Origin: Dipteronia dyeriana | Lineage: Eukaryota; Streptophyta; Magnoliopsida; Sapindales; Sapindaceae | DNA length: 64,000 nucleotides | NCBI GenBank assembly: GCA_032871835.1 | Contig: CM065297.1 | Location: forward strand, 59,259,253-59,323,252 | Reading direction: 5' to 3' | In this document: in pieces, positions 24,700-36,480 of the stretch | How positions within the stretch are numbered: the first letter of the stretch is position 1 | How the letters are laid out: each line of letters begins with the position of its first letter | Notes under the pieces: generated by a model | Databases searched by the model: none | What the model was told of the DNA's origin: nothing | What the model saw: only the letters and a program-made list of their open reading frames with translations | Translations under genes and position numbers: made by a program

Positions 24700-25460
24700 T
24701 AATCAATGCCCAAATGACCCACTAAGCTCTCAGTTTGTTCCACCCGGGTCCAAGGCCTTTTCTCAATTGCTAGGGACTTATAGGATCACAAGCATGCCTA
24801 TGGACCGGTACCGGACAGGTGGCTCCTCTCTATTTATATCAGGAAATCCATCGCCTAAGTGAGTTATCATGATTCCTACTCACTTCAGAGGGGTCTAGAG
24901 CCTCCTCTTAGTTGTTAGGGACTCCGTAGATCCTGAGCAGGCTTATAGATCGGTAACATGCAGGTGGCTCCTCTCCATTTGTATCTGGCCATCTAGTGCC
25001 CAAGTGAGTCACCATGGTTCTTACAATTCAGGAGGGGCTCAGGTTGCTGAGGACTCCGTTGATCCCGAGCAGGCTTCTGGACCGGTAACAGGTACGTGAC
25101 TCCTCTCTATTTGTGTCAGACATCTAGTGCCCAAGTGAGTCACCATGGTTTCTACTCATTCCAGAGGGTCCAGAGCCTCCTCTCAGTTGTTGGGGTCTCC
25201 ATTGATCCCGAGTAGGCTTCTTGACTAGTAACAAGTAAGTGGCTTTTCTCCATTTGTATCGGGTTATCCAACGCCCAAGTAAGTCACCATGGTTCCTACT
25301 CATTCCGAAGGTCCAGTGCCTTTTCTCAATAGTTGGGACTCAATAGATCTCATACAGACTTCTGGACCGGTTCCAGGCAGGTTGCTTCTCTCTATTTGTA
25401 TCGGGCCATTCAACTCTCTAGAGAGCCACCGATGTCCTGATCCGTTCAAGGAGATTTAGA
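24700..25460. repeat. 145-bp tandem array in the leader of the LTR1 element
   Basis: About five units. Equivalent points 'caggtggctcctctc' and variants fall at 24816, 24961, 25089, 25232 and 25377 (spacings 145, 128, 143, 145). Each unit also contains 'ggaccggtaac', 'tatttgtatc' and 'gtgagtcaccatggtt'. No coding meaning is evident. Confidence 0.85.
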
Positions 25461-25494
25461 GGCTTTCTACATTTGGTATGGCCTCTTATATGTT

Positions 25495-26959
25495 TGTTAA
25501 CCAAAAATTTTCTCAGGGTGAGGAATTACAGCTAACACCCTCAAGACTGATACCATGAGGTGACGGCAGGGTAGGTACCTCGTACCTTGGTAATCTTATA
25601 TGAATATACAGAATGAAGTAGTAAAGGAGGATAGTGCAATAGGTAGGAGATGAGGCATCCCGTCCATCGGGCTTTATGCTTATGGAAGAGATATGGGGAG
25701 CTCTTGCTGGTGTGAAGGGGTTGATCCCTGTCCTTGATCCTTGGTCTTGGCCTTCGGTCGTGATCGGAGTATGTACTGGTACCCATAGCCCCGTTCTGGA
25801 CCCTGATTTCTTTCTATAGTTCCCCGACCTATACGGCGATCAAGAAGAGGGGCTTTCCTGGCTTCTATGCGAAATCCATGCCCGCTTTCATAGAGAAATC
25901 GCAGGAGAGCTCCTTGACTTCCTTCAAATTGGTCAAGTTGGTTTCTCCCTATCTCGACATGAGACTCGACAGACGGATAAAAAGAACAAGGGTGCTAGGT
26001 TCAACGGGGTAAGAGCTAGATCTGGTTCCCTAGATCTTCGTTGTAGTTTCCCGATCTAATATAAGAAAGATTAGAGAGCTATAACCAATGAGGTCGGTAC
26101 CTAGCCCGTATACACACATGCATAATACAATAGATAATAGAAAAAATGCAAGTCTTATGTAGAGGGAGGTGGACTGACCAAGGGGGAAAAAGAATGACGA
26201 ATGATCACATGCTGAAAAACCCCAAGGTAGTATCCGGAGGAAGGAGGAATACCTTTCCTTATGTACATATCAAAGAATGCTCCGGGGAGCTTACAAAAAT
26301 TGTGAAATAATACAACGTAGTTGCTTTGGAGACCTTACAATGGTGGTCGAATGTTGACCGATATCAGTATATTCTGGGTAAAGGTAACACATACAATAAT
26401 CATGTAGGGTGAATGTAGGTGAATTATGTAGGCTTCTCTTTGGTTCATCCATTTCTGGACTAGAGATAGAATGTGTAGTAGATAGTATATCAAGTGTCGA
26501 ATATCTCATATTTTAGGAGTCAATTTGTGCATATCATTTTTTAATATACTTCTTGGAGAGAGTTTTGTCATATTTATAGGTTTCAATTGCTTGTTGCCCA
26601 CTCCCCGGACTATGGATTGATCGTCCTTCCTTATTAGGCAGGATTTTCTATTGTAGTTGACCCTAAAGAATCGAATATGGAAGAATATCTTGGAGGTAAA
26701 TGTATTTGTTTCCTCTTTGGACTCTTCCACTAATAGTGGCCATTAAAGAGTTGAATATTCTCTTATTAATGACATTGATCATCTCATTAATAGGGTTGAC
26801 TACCTCTATTAATATGGTTGACCTCATTAATAAGGTTGAATACCTCCATTAATACAATTTACCTCATTAAATAAGGTTGAATACCTCCATTAATACGATT
26901 GACCTCATTAAATAAGGTTGACTACCTCTATTAATACGATTGACCTCATTAATGGTAAT
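25495..26959 (-). repeat. Inverted LTR of the LTR1 type, truncated by LTR2
   Basis: Begins tgttaacc at 25495. Its minus strand matches 22700-24077 over the whole transcribed part, at about 80-85% by eye. It includes a TATA (26570-26580) and the ATTAATG array (26740-26955). Sequence equivalent to the LTR1 start is missing because LTR2 begins at 26960 within the array. No PBS adjoins its 3' end. Confidence 0.8.
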
Positions 26960-27528
26960 TGTTAATAGCAAAATTTGGCTAGGGACCAAAGAAGAATTTT
27001 CCACTTCCCTGCCTTCAAGCAAGGGTCCAAATTCGAGCTTATATGATGGGGTATCAAGGTCCCCAGGGTTAAGCTACCATGCAATCCTACAGAAGCAAGG
27101 CAAGGCCACATATACCATCTGAGCATCTCGCACGTGTTTAGGCTCACCAAATAAAGCCCGATGTGACCGTGTCAAACATCTTATACCAGGAAAGAAGCCC
27201 AAAGCTAGGTTGACGTGAGAGGACTTGGGTTCCCCGACGTCGAGGTATCTCACGAAACTTTCTTAGAGCTTGCTACTATCTCTTCTTTCACTTGGAGACC
27301 TTAAGGGTGCCAAACTTGTCTTATAAGGGCCCGCCTACCTTGTCGACATATAATTTCAACCTGTCCAAGCAAAAAAGGCGGAAGCCCGTAAAGCCTTAAC
27401 ATCACAAAAAGTGCCAAGATCCAATGTAGATCCTGGCAAGGTTAAATCAAATAGCAAGAGTAGTACTCGAGCCTTGTAAGATCGAATCAAGCTCCAAATA
27501 ATAAGACCGGTACCTTATGGTACCTTGT
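26960..27528 (+). repeat. LTR2: second plus-strand Tat LTR, segment 1
   Basis: Starts TGTTAATAGCAAAATTTGGC inside the array of the inverted LTR. It resembles the first 530 bp of LTR1. It is interrupted at 27528 by the CopA element and resumes at 36481. Confidence 0.8.
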
Positions 27529-28254
27529 TGTTAGGTTTTTGATTTATATTGGCTTGATTCCAAAACAAAATACTCTCTGTTTGTATTGCTTAGTTGCTTA
27601 GGTGGTTCGTGATTAGATCGGGCTTCAAAGATGGAAAGCGACTTCGTATGCAAAGTTCATCTTCAAGAGGATATATGCTTACTTGGATGCTAAGGTATCA
27701 AGATTCTTCCTCCTCTTGCAAGGCGTAGATACACACACAATTCATACATTTGTGTCTCTGCATCATAGTGCATCATTTGGTATAACACTTTCACAGACTT
27801 AAAGTTGAATGCTCATGCATTGGTATGAAAGTAACATGTTTTGGAAAATGCATGATTGGAGACTATCTCTGTGTAGTTTGCATTCTTGTGTGAAATGTGT
27901 TTGTTTTTTTATATGTTTGTATAACATGGATCTTGAACTTGGTTTTAGTCTTATATTTTTCATGATTGAGTTTCGGTCATTTCGGTTACTCATACTATTG
28001 ATTTCGAGTTCTAAGTCAAAAGATACTACATTTTCAACTCATGTTGCATACATTGTCTTCGTCTTCATATATTGAGTAGAATTATAATATTCTGGGATGA
28101 GTATCTTATACTTCCATGTTTGTTAGGGAGTCATGGTTTGGAATTTTAAAACGGATTCAAATTCGGAGTTTGGAGGCTAAAGAATGGTTGAAGAACGCGA
28201 GAGGAGCGCAAGGGAAGAGGTGCGATGGCACAAGCCATCACTTGGCACCTTCCC

Positions 28255-28318
28255 GAGATGGCGCGTGGCCATCTTGGCCCCAAAGCCTTGCTGCCCCGAG
28301 ATGCACACGTGCCATCTC
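28255..28318. promoter_or_regulatory. Paired dyads, CopA-3 5' LTR
   Basis: 28255-28275 (core gcgcgtgg) and 28298-28318 (core cacacgtg), starting 43 bp apart. The TATA-like sequence is about 50 bp downstream. Confidence 0.6.
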
Positions 28319-29054
28319 AGGAAGGCACTAAGGCATGAGGGCAATTCGGTCTTTTGTTTTGTTTCTTTTTAAAACCTCTTCTTCCCTCTCTTTCATTACA
28401 AGTTGAGAAAAACGAATTTGAAGAACATGTGCAGAATTTTTCTCTCAACTTTTTCTTTTTTGTTTTTGTGATAACTTCTTCATTTCAAAACCGAATAACT
28501 TGATTCAAAAACCTATTTCGAGTGTCTTGAAGGTTTCTACAAATCCCAAGTATTTCTAGAACCAAAGGATGTCTAGATCTTTCATTGTGATCAGATCTTC
28601 AGTTCGTGATTTTCATCCTTGTTGGTAAAATCATCTTCTTCTTAGTTTTTTTCTTAGATCTTCTTATTGATTGATTCCTTTTGATTAAGAAGCATGACTA
28701 AGATGATTTTGATATCATTTTGTGGTTTGTAGATTTGATTTTCAAGTTGATTGATTTGTGCTAAACTTGATAATCATGAAATTGTTTCTAGAAATCTTTT
28801 GTTCTTATGCTTGATTGACTATTTCTAGATTTAATTTCATTTTCTAAGAACTAGGTCTACATCAATTGGTATATTCATTTCAATGATTTGGTTTTTAGTT
28901 GATAACATCTTAGGTTGCCTAGATACATTTGTGATTGTTCTTTGAAAGCATAATCTAGTTATCCAGTTGCATGTCCATAGAATTTGTTGATCATCATTTC
29001 CTTTGTTGAGTAATTGTTTGCGTTTTGCATTCATGATCTCTTAGAAGCCTTGTA

Positions 29055-29310
29055 AAGAGGTAGGAAGTCTCATATCTTAGGGTGATTCTTTGATTTGAGC
29101 AATTGGAAGTCTCAGATAGAGTCGGGAGGACTTAGATAGCTAAGCAAGTGGAAGTCTCGACAAGAGGTGTGAGACCTCGGATTGTTGAGCAAGGAAGTCT
29201 CAACTAGAGTCGGGAGGACTCGGATAGTTGAGCAAGAAGTCTTGCCTAGGGTCGGGGGAATCCGGAAAGGTGAGAAAGGAATCTTCCTAGAGACAGGTGG
29301 TCTTGGATAG
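29055..29310. repeat. About 42-bp minisatellite, CopA-3 5' LTR
   Basis: Units centred on 'ggaagtct' near 29061, 29105, 29150, 29186, 29233 and 29278, with alternating 'agtcgggaggact' and 'gacaagaggtgtgag' text. Confidence 0.7.
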
Positions 29311-29698
29311 GAAGTTGGCTTAGTAGATCACTAGGTTCAAGGGTATAGTAAGAGTGATAGCTTGGAGAGCAAGTGTTGATTGCTTGAGTGTGTAACTCTT
29401 ATTTATTTGAAATAGTGGATTTGCTTTTGCCGGTGGTTATGGTATCAACCCGTGGATGTTTCCTCTTAGAAGGTTTTACCATATCCTATGTTGATTTTTA
29501 GCATCTCTAATTTCTTCACTTAGTTTATTTGTGTCACTTGAACATTTGCTTTGTCATATATCATTTTGGATATTATACTAAGTGTTGTATAAGATTTCTT
29601 GTGTTTTTAAAGTAGATTAAAATTTGAGCATATACCTATTCACCCCTCCCTCGCTCTATATATATTTTACTCTATAATTGGTTAAGGGAATTTACAAT

Positions 29699-29710
29699 TG
29701 GTATTAGAGC
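29699..29710 (+). other. CopA-3 PBS
   Basis: TGGTATTAGAGC, one mismatch to the initiator-Met type PBS, 2 nt after the LTR end. Confidence 0.85.
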
Positions 29711-29766
29711 TGGTGTCTAGATGTACTTAGATAGATCTTCTTTATAGTGTTTGTTTTTTTTGTGCT

Positions 29767-31951
29767 ATGGGGGATTATATGCTGAAAGGTTCTTCTAGTG
29801 CTAGGCTTCCACTCTTAAATAGTGGTAACTACTCATTTCGGAAAAGTATGATGAAAGCCTACATTAGATCCATGAGTGATGTGGAAGAGGAAATGGAGTC
29901 CTCGGATATTCATGAATAAACTAGCAATTGTGTTGCTCATGTGGCCATATATGAAGGAAGATTTGAGGATAGTAGTGAAGACTTCATATGTAGTGAGGAA
30001 ATGAATACTCTTCAAGTAATGAAGATAGTGAATTCTCCTCAAATCACGATGAAACAAATTTCAATGACAAGATCCTTCAACTAACAAGTGAAAATGTCAA
30101 GAAAAATGATAAGAACAATAAGTTGAAGTTGATCAATGGCAATTTAGTGGTGATAATCAAAGCTCTTTAAAATGAGAAGAATATGTCTTTGGAGAAGATA
30201 AGCAAGCAAAGTGAAGTCATTAAGAAGCATAAAGAAACCATTGAAAAATGTTTTTCAAAGATAGAAGAAAGTGCTCAGGAGCTAGATGATTTAAAAGAAG
30301 ACTTTACTGTGAGGTTATTTATTAAGGAATGAGAGAATAAGCAAATAGAGAATAAATAGCTTAAAGATAAAATCCTTAGTCTTGAGAATAACTTGAAAGA
30401 TGGTAATGAAAGACTAGGAATTTTGAAACAAGAAGTTCAGCAAAGAGATGATTCTTTTGATCGTGCTAAAAGACTTAAAAATGTCCTTAGAGTCAAAATT
30501 AGTAAGCATGAGTGTCAAGAGAAGATGCTTAGTGATAAGCATGATGAGGCTAACAAGATGATAGGTAAGATGTCATCTAGTGCTAGTAAAGTAGAAACTC
30601 TTATCAAGATTGGTAAGCATCCTAGTGACAAAAAGGATTAGATTATGTGAATGAAAAGGTTACACCTTCATCTAACAATTCTACTTTGTCAAAGCAAGTG
30701 GTAAAGTGAATGTAGGTACTCTCTTTAAAGGTGAAGCCATGGATGTAACCGGAGGTGCCTCAACATCAACAAGGATCAACAAAGGAAAATCTCAGAAAGG
30801 TCAAAGACAAAGCATCAAGGAATGGACATCAAAGAGGTATTAATATGAGAAGGTATACTACTTCAAATGCTCAAGCTAAAGGTAACCCTCTCAAATTTGT
30901 ACCTTTTTGCCAATTTTGTAACATGGTAAGACATATAAGACCTAGATGCTATGAATACATTCGTAAATGCAAATATGAGAATGATTTGTATGATATGTCT
31001 TTGATGAATGGTCCTAGGAAATCATCCATGTATGGATCTAGATCTAGACCTAGGAAGACCTTGGAAAAGCATGTTGAGAAAAATATTGTTGATGACTTGC
31101 TTTTGAAAACACATGTTGTGCCTCATACAACTATGCATAAAAAGGTTGATAATGCTTTGTTTGACTTGTTTGAAAATGTGACTAATAAAGTCGATTTGCA
31201 TGATAGTAAGCCAAAGAATAAGTCAAAGCATGTTGTTAGTAATAATGAGAAGCATGGTGTTAAGAAAAATTGGATTAGAAAAGGCTCAACTACTATTTCC
31301 TCCAAAACCAAAGATAAAGACAAGAAGAGCTATGGAATTTCTCAACCAAATTCTCAACCAAAGCATGCATACTTAAAAGGTAATTTTTCTAAATTTATTC
31401 CGATTTGTCATTATTGCAATGTAATTGGTCACATTAGGCCTAGATGTTATGGATATATTAGACAATGCAAACTAGGGAATAATATGCATGCTAGTGAGTT
31501 GAACAAATCTTCTTTGAAATATTCTAAACATGTTAATGGTTTTGATGTTTTGAAAAATGTGCATATTGGTCATGATCATGTGAAGAAACTTACTAGGAAA
31601 GTTTGGATTAAAAATCATGATGTGAAAAAGGTTCCTAGTCATTCTTCTAAACATGTTGATATTGATAAATCTTTGAATGTTGTGTATAATAATTATAAAC
31701 ATGTGAAGAAGAATGTCAAGAAGATTTGTGTGGATGAAAATGTGAAAACGCATGATGGTTATATATCTTGTATTGATGAAATATTTATGTGTGGCAATAA
31801 CAATGAGTTTAAAATGAGTGATATTTTCATGAAGAAGATAGTTGATGATTTATCTTCTAGATTTCATATTGCCATGAGTAATGATCATGATGTTATTTGT
31901 GTTGGTTCACCTAAGACCAATATGGTCAAAGATGAGTGCTCTCATACTTGA
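29767..31951 (+). pseudogene. gag: copia Gag with two C-terminal CCHC modules, rearranged
   Basis: The start ATG 29767 opens a DUF4219-like N-terminus (YSFRKSMMKAYIRSM) that hits a stop near 29918. The UBN2-like capsid and the standard CYNC knuckle present in CopA-1 are deleted. Coiled-coil fragments follow (30010-30641, with breaks). The longest open part, 30755-31951 (398 codons), carries two homologous zinc modules, CQFCNMVRHIRPRC near 30910 and CHYCNVIGHIRPRC near 31410, each CX2CX4HX4C with all ligands, each followed by a YIRK/YIRQ-CK tail. It ends DECSHT-stop, the same place as in CopA-1. Capsid function is surely lost; RNA binding by the zinc modules is possible but unproven. Confidence 0.8.
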
Positions 31952-34033
31952 TTGAGTAGAACATATGAGAATATTTCTTTTTGTTCTTAATTGATAAGAG
32001 TTATAAGTTTGATGCTTGACTAAGCCATTTGTAATATGCTCAATTTACTATTCAAACTTGGTGTCTCTAGTCAATACATGGACTTAATATTCTCATACTC
32101 TTACTATGATGGTTAAAATTTGTTGGTTGACTTTAGAGAAGTCCAATTTTGAAATCTATTTGGTGTAATTTGTTAAGACTTTTGGAGAAAGTCATTTTAT
32201 ATGTTTGTTTGAGTTGAGATGTTTAGACTGTCTTTATTCTCTTGGGAAGATACACCAACAACTTGTTGTCATGAAGACAAACAAGTCAAGAGAGCTCATA
32301 AAAAGGGCAAAGACTTTACATTGATGAAAAAGCTTGCTAGGGTATATCTCTAATCTAAAGCTTGCTTTCTTGATTCATTTTTTCAACTTTATGTGTGCAT
32401 TACATGATGTAGCATGTCATATTAGAGAACTAGTATAGCTTTCATATGGTTCTTGGTGACATTTTCTCTCTAAAGACCATTTAGTGATTTGTTAACAATG
32501 ATCTTATATATGATGTGTGAAATGCTTGTTTGATTGATGAGTGGCATACTTTTGAAAAAATATGAGCTTCATATTCAATGAAATCTACTCTATTAAGAAG
32601 TAAAGATCTTAAGTAAGTATTTTTGTATTGCTTTTAGATCATGTGCTTTTAAGCTTAAAAAAATGGTTTTCAAAAGTGCACACTTTGCTTCTCTCATATG
32701 TTTAGTTTGAGTAAGTTGAGTTTCAAAATATGTGAGTTATGGATGCACCTTGAAGTCTTTTGACTAGTACATATAAGATGACCTATTGTTAGTATCCATT
32801 TTGCTTCGGCAACTACATAGAACTCAACGAGCACCTTCATGAAAAGGGCTACACACTTTGGTTGTGAAGTCACCCAATGTAGGAAAGGGTTGCACCATTG
32901 TGATGAGTGAAAGCCGTCATGAAGTGTATATTTTTATGTTTAAAAAAAATCAAAGAAGTGTTACAAAGAATCAATAAAAAAATCTTTGATTCAAAGCCTA
33001 AAAAGAAATGGAGGAAGGCTTAAAGGAGTATAGTTGAAAATTGTGATTGCTCGGGTTGAAAAATAGAAATGAGATTACGAGCCATATGCACACACACGCT
33101 CATATGTTGAAATCTATTCTCTTAAAAGAAAAAATTTGGATAATCGGTTTGACCTTTTATGGAAAAGGTTAGGATGAATAGATGTTGATATGGTTTGCAT
33201 GTTGATGATCCAATTACTCCTTTATATATGTTTAAAGAAAATCCACACACACACTTGTTTTGCTTACAATTGAATTTGATTTGCTAGCAATTTTAGAAGA
33301 ATTATGAGAGAGATTGAAAATCTTGGTGTATCTCTCATAGTTTGTGAAGCTTATTTTGTTGAATTTCTTTAAAATTGCTTGATTGTGTGATTGTGTGGAT
33401 ATCATTGTGAACAATATCCTATCTTAATCTTAGATAGAGCACTTATCAAGGGGGAGCATAGTATGCTAGACTTTGTTCTCTTTTATGATAAGTTCAAATG
33501 ATTTTATTTAGATAAAAACAAGACATACTTGAACAATGAAAATGCATATTACTTATCTCATACATTTGCTTCGCTCCCTTATTAAACCCTTGTTTGTCTC
33601 TTTGACTATTCCTTGAGAAAAAGGGGGAGAAATGTATACCTCACCATGTGTGGAAGAAATGTACCTCTTTGTGGATTATTGACATTCTTGTATGAAGGGG
33701 GAGAGTTCTTTTCTTAAGGGGGAGTAAAGAATTCTTGTATTTTGAGGTTAAGGAACTAAAGGTGCTTTAAAGTGAATTTTTATATGAGATAAATGATTTC
33801 TTGTTTGATTTTTGTGGATATATCTCACCAATCTTCTTTGTAGAAGATCTCTTGTTTGTTTGGTTGTACTTGTCTCACAGGTGCCTTGATGATTAAAGAG
33901 GAGAATCTTGAAGACTCATGAAGACTTGAAGATATGTTAGTTTAGGGTTCTCATTGTAATGTGAGGATGTGAGAATGCAATCAACTATGAGTGATCATTG
34001 TATGGTGAGGTTGAGGTTTTGCCATGGAATAGC
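31952..34033 (+). other. Non-coding region between gag and PPT of CopA-3
   Basis: No open frame of note. 31952-33480 is homologous to the corresponding part of CopA-1. The last 560 bp is unrelated to the PF20167-like ORF that CopA-1 has in this position. Confidence 0.65.
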
Positions 34034-34046
34034 CAAAGGGGGAGAT
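34034..34046 (+). other. Polypurine tract of CopA-3
   Basis: caaagggggagat directly before the 3' LTR start TGTTAGG at 34047. Confidence 0.85.
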
Positions 34047-36219
34047 TGTTAGGTTTTAGATTTGTGTTGCCTTGTTTCCATAACAAATTGCTCTTTGTTT
34101 GTATTGCTTAGTTGCTTAGGTGGTTCATGATTAGATCGGGCTTCAAAGATGCAAAGCGACTTCGTATGCAAAGTTCATCTTCAAGAGGATATATGCTTAC
34201 TTGGATGCTAAGGTATCAATATTCTTCCTCCTCTTGCAAGGTGTAGGCGCACACACATAATTTATACATTTGTGTCCCTGCATCTTAGTGTATCATTTGG
34301 TATAACACTTTCACACACTTAAAGTTGAATGCTCATGCATTGATATGAAAGTAACATGTTTTGGAAAATGCATGATTGGAGACTATCTCTATGAAGTTTG
34401 CATTCTTGTGTGAAATGTGTTTGTTTGTTTATATGTTTGTATAACATGGATCATGAACTTGGTTTTAGTCTTATATTGTTCATGATTGAGTTCCGATCGT
34501 TTCGGTTACTCATACTATTGATTTCGAGTTCTAAGTCAAAAGATACTACACTTTTAACTCATGTTACAAACATTGTCTTCGTCTTCATATATTGAGTCGA
34601 ATTCTTATTTTTTGGGTTGAGTATCTTATATGTCCATGTTTTTGAGGGAGTACCAATTTGTAATCTTCAAACAGATTCAAATTCAGAGTTTGAAGGCCAA
34701 AGAACGGTTGAAGAATGCGAGAGGAGCGCAAGGGAAGAGGTACGATGGCACAAGCCATGACTTTGCACCTTCCCAAGATGGCGCGTGGCCATCTCGGCCC
34801 CAAAGCCTTGCTGCCCCGAGATGCACACGTGCCATCTTGGGGAGTCACTAAGGCATGAGGTCAATTTGGTCTTTTAGTTTGTTTATCTTTAAAACCTCTC
34901 CTTCCCTCTCATTCATTACAAGTTGAGAAAAACGAATTTGAAGAACATGTGCAGAATTTTTCTCTCGACTTTTTTATTTTTGTTTTTGTGATAACTTCTT
35001 CATTTCAACTCCGAATCACTTGATTCAAAAACCGATTTCGAGTGTCTTGAAGAGTTATACAAACCCCAATAATTTCTAGAATGAAAGGATGTCTAGATCC
35101 ATTGATCATATCTTCAGTTCGTGATTTTCATCATTGTTGGTAAAATCATCTTCTTCTTAGTTTTCTTCTCAGATCTTCTTATTGATTGATGCCTTTTGAT
35201 TAAGAAGCATGAATAAGATGATTTTGATATCATTTTGTGGTTTGTTGATTTTATTTTCAAGTTGATTGATTTTTACTAAACTTGATAATCATGAAATTGT
35301 TTCTAGAAATCTTTTGTTATGCTTGATTGACTATTTCTAGATTTCATTTCATTTTCTAAGAACTAGGTCTACATCAATTGGTATATTCATTTCATTGATT
35401 TGGTTCTTAGTTGATAACATGCTTAGGTTGCCTAGATACATTTGTGATTGTTCTTTGAATGCATAATCTAGCTATCTAGTTGCACGTTCATAGAATTTGT
35501 TGATCATCATTTTCAATGTTAAGTGCTTGTTTGCGTTTTGCATTCATGATCACTTAGAAGCCTTGTGAAGAGGTAGGAAGTCTCATATCTTAGAGTGATT
35601 CTTTGATTTGAGCAATTGGAAGTCTTAGCTAGAGTCGGGAGGACTTAGATAGCTAAGCAAGTGGAAGTCTCGACAAGAGGTGTGAGACCTCAGATTATTG
35701 AGCAAGGAAGTCTCAACTAGAGTCGGGAGGACTTAGATAGTTGAGCAAGAAGTCTTGCCTAGGGTCGGGAGGATCCGGAAAGGTGAGCAAAGAATCTTCC
35801 TAGAGACAAGTGGTCTTGGATAGGAAGTCGGCATAGTAGATCACTAGGTTCAAGGGTAGAGTAAGAGTGATAGCTTGGAGAACATGAGTTGATTGCTTGG
35901 GTGTGTAACTCTTATTTGAAAAAGTGGATTTGCTTTTGCCGGTGGTTGTGGTATCAACCCGTGGATGTTTCCTCTTAGGAGGTTTTACCACGTAAATATC
36001 TTGTGTTGATTTTTAGCATCTTTAATTTCTTCGCTTAATTGATTTGTATCACTTGAACATTTGCTTTGTCATATATCATTTTGGATATTATACTAAGTGT
36101 TGTATAAGATTGCTTGTGTTTTTAACGAAGATTAAAATTTGAGCATATACCTATTCCTACCCCCCCCCCCCCCCCCCTCTAGGTATATTTTACTCTATAA
36201 TTGGTTAAGGGAATTTACA
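34047..36219 (+). repeat. CopA-3 3' LTR
   Basis: 2173 bp with the same ends as the 5' LTR. Divergence is a few percent over most of its length and higher in the first 60 bp. Dyads 34775-34838 (43 bp apart), minisatellite 35575-35830, hairpin motif 35957-35992, and a poly-C run near 36158-36177. Confidence 0.9.
34775..34838. promoter_or_regulatory. Paired dyads, CopA-3 3' LTR
   Basis: 34775-34795 and 34818-34838, starting 43 bp apart. Confidence 0.6.
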
Positions 36220-36480
36220 ATTGGTATCAGAGCTGGTGTTTTAGGAGGTTTTACCATGTAAATATCTTGTGTTGATTTTTAGCATCTTTAATTTCTTCAC
36301 TTAGTTGGTTTATGTCGCTTGAACATTTGCTATGTCATATATCATTTTGGATATCATACTAAGTGTTGTATAAGATTTCTTGCGTTTTCAAAGAAGATTA
36401 AAATTTAAGAATATACCTATTCACCCCCCCCCCCCCCCTCTAGGTATATTTTACACTGTAATTGGTTATGGGAATTTACA
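36220..36480 (+). repeat. Extra PBS plus partial LTR tail after the 3' LTR
   Basis: 36220-36239 repeats the element's own leader (attggtatcagagctggtgt). From 36240 the sequence matches the last 245 bp of the LTR (35975-36219) with scattered differences. The TSD-like cttgc follows at 36481. Confidence 0.85.

Larger units (their letters stand above)
27529..29696 (+). repeat. CopA-3 5' LTR
   Basis: TGTTAGG...TTTACA, 2168 bp. Holds dyads 28255-28318, a TATA-like box about 28366-28376, minisatellite 29055-29310 and hairpin motif 29449-29484. Confidence 0.9.
27529..36480 (+). mobile_element. CopA-3: gag-only copia element with both LTRs plus an extra LTR fragment
   Basis: 5' LTR 27529-29696, PBS, gag remnants, non-coding region, PPT, 3' LTR 34047-36219, then an extra 261 bp (36220-36480) of PBS and LTR tail. 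The flanks are cttgt (27524-27528) and cttgc (36481-36485), a 5-bp TSD with one change. LTR2 sequence runs up to the left flank and resumes after the right one. There is no protease, integrase or RT, so it depended on another copia for movement. Confidence 0.9.

Noticed and set aside
24656..24862. Possible gag ORF in the LTR1 element
   Set aside because: It lies in the tandem array, has no gag motif and is broken by unit-to-unit differences.
36158..36438. Poly-C runs as meaningful tails
   Set aside because: They extend an ordinary cacccccctctagg stretch found in all CopA LTR ends. Their length is probably slippage or sequencing-prone.
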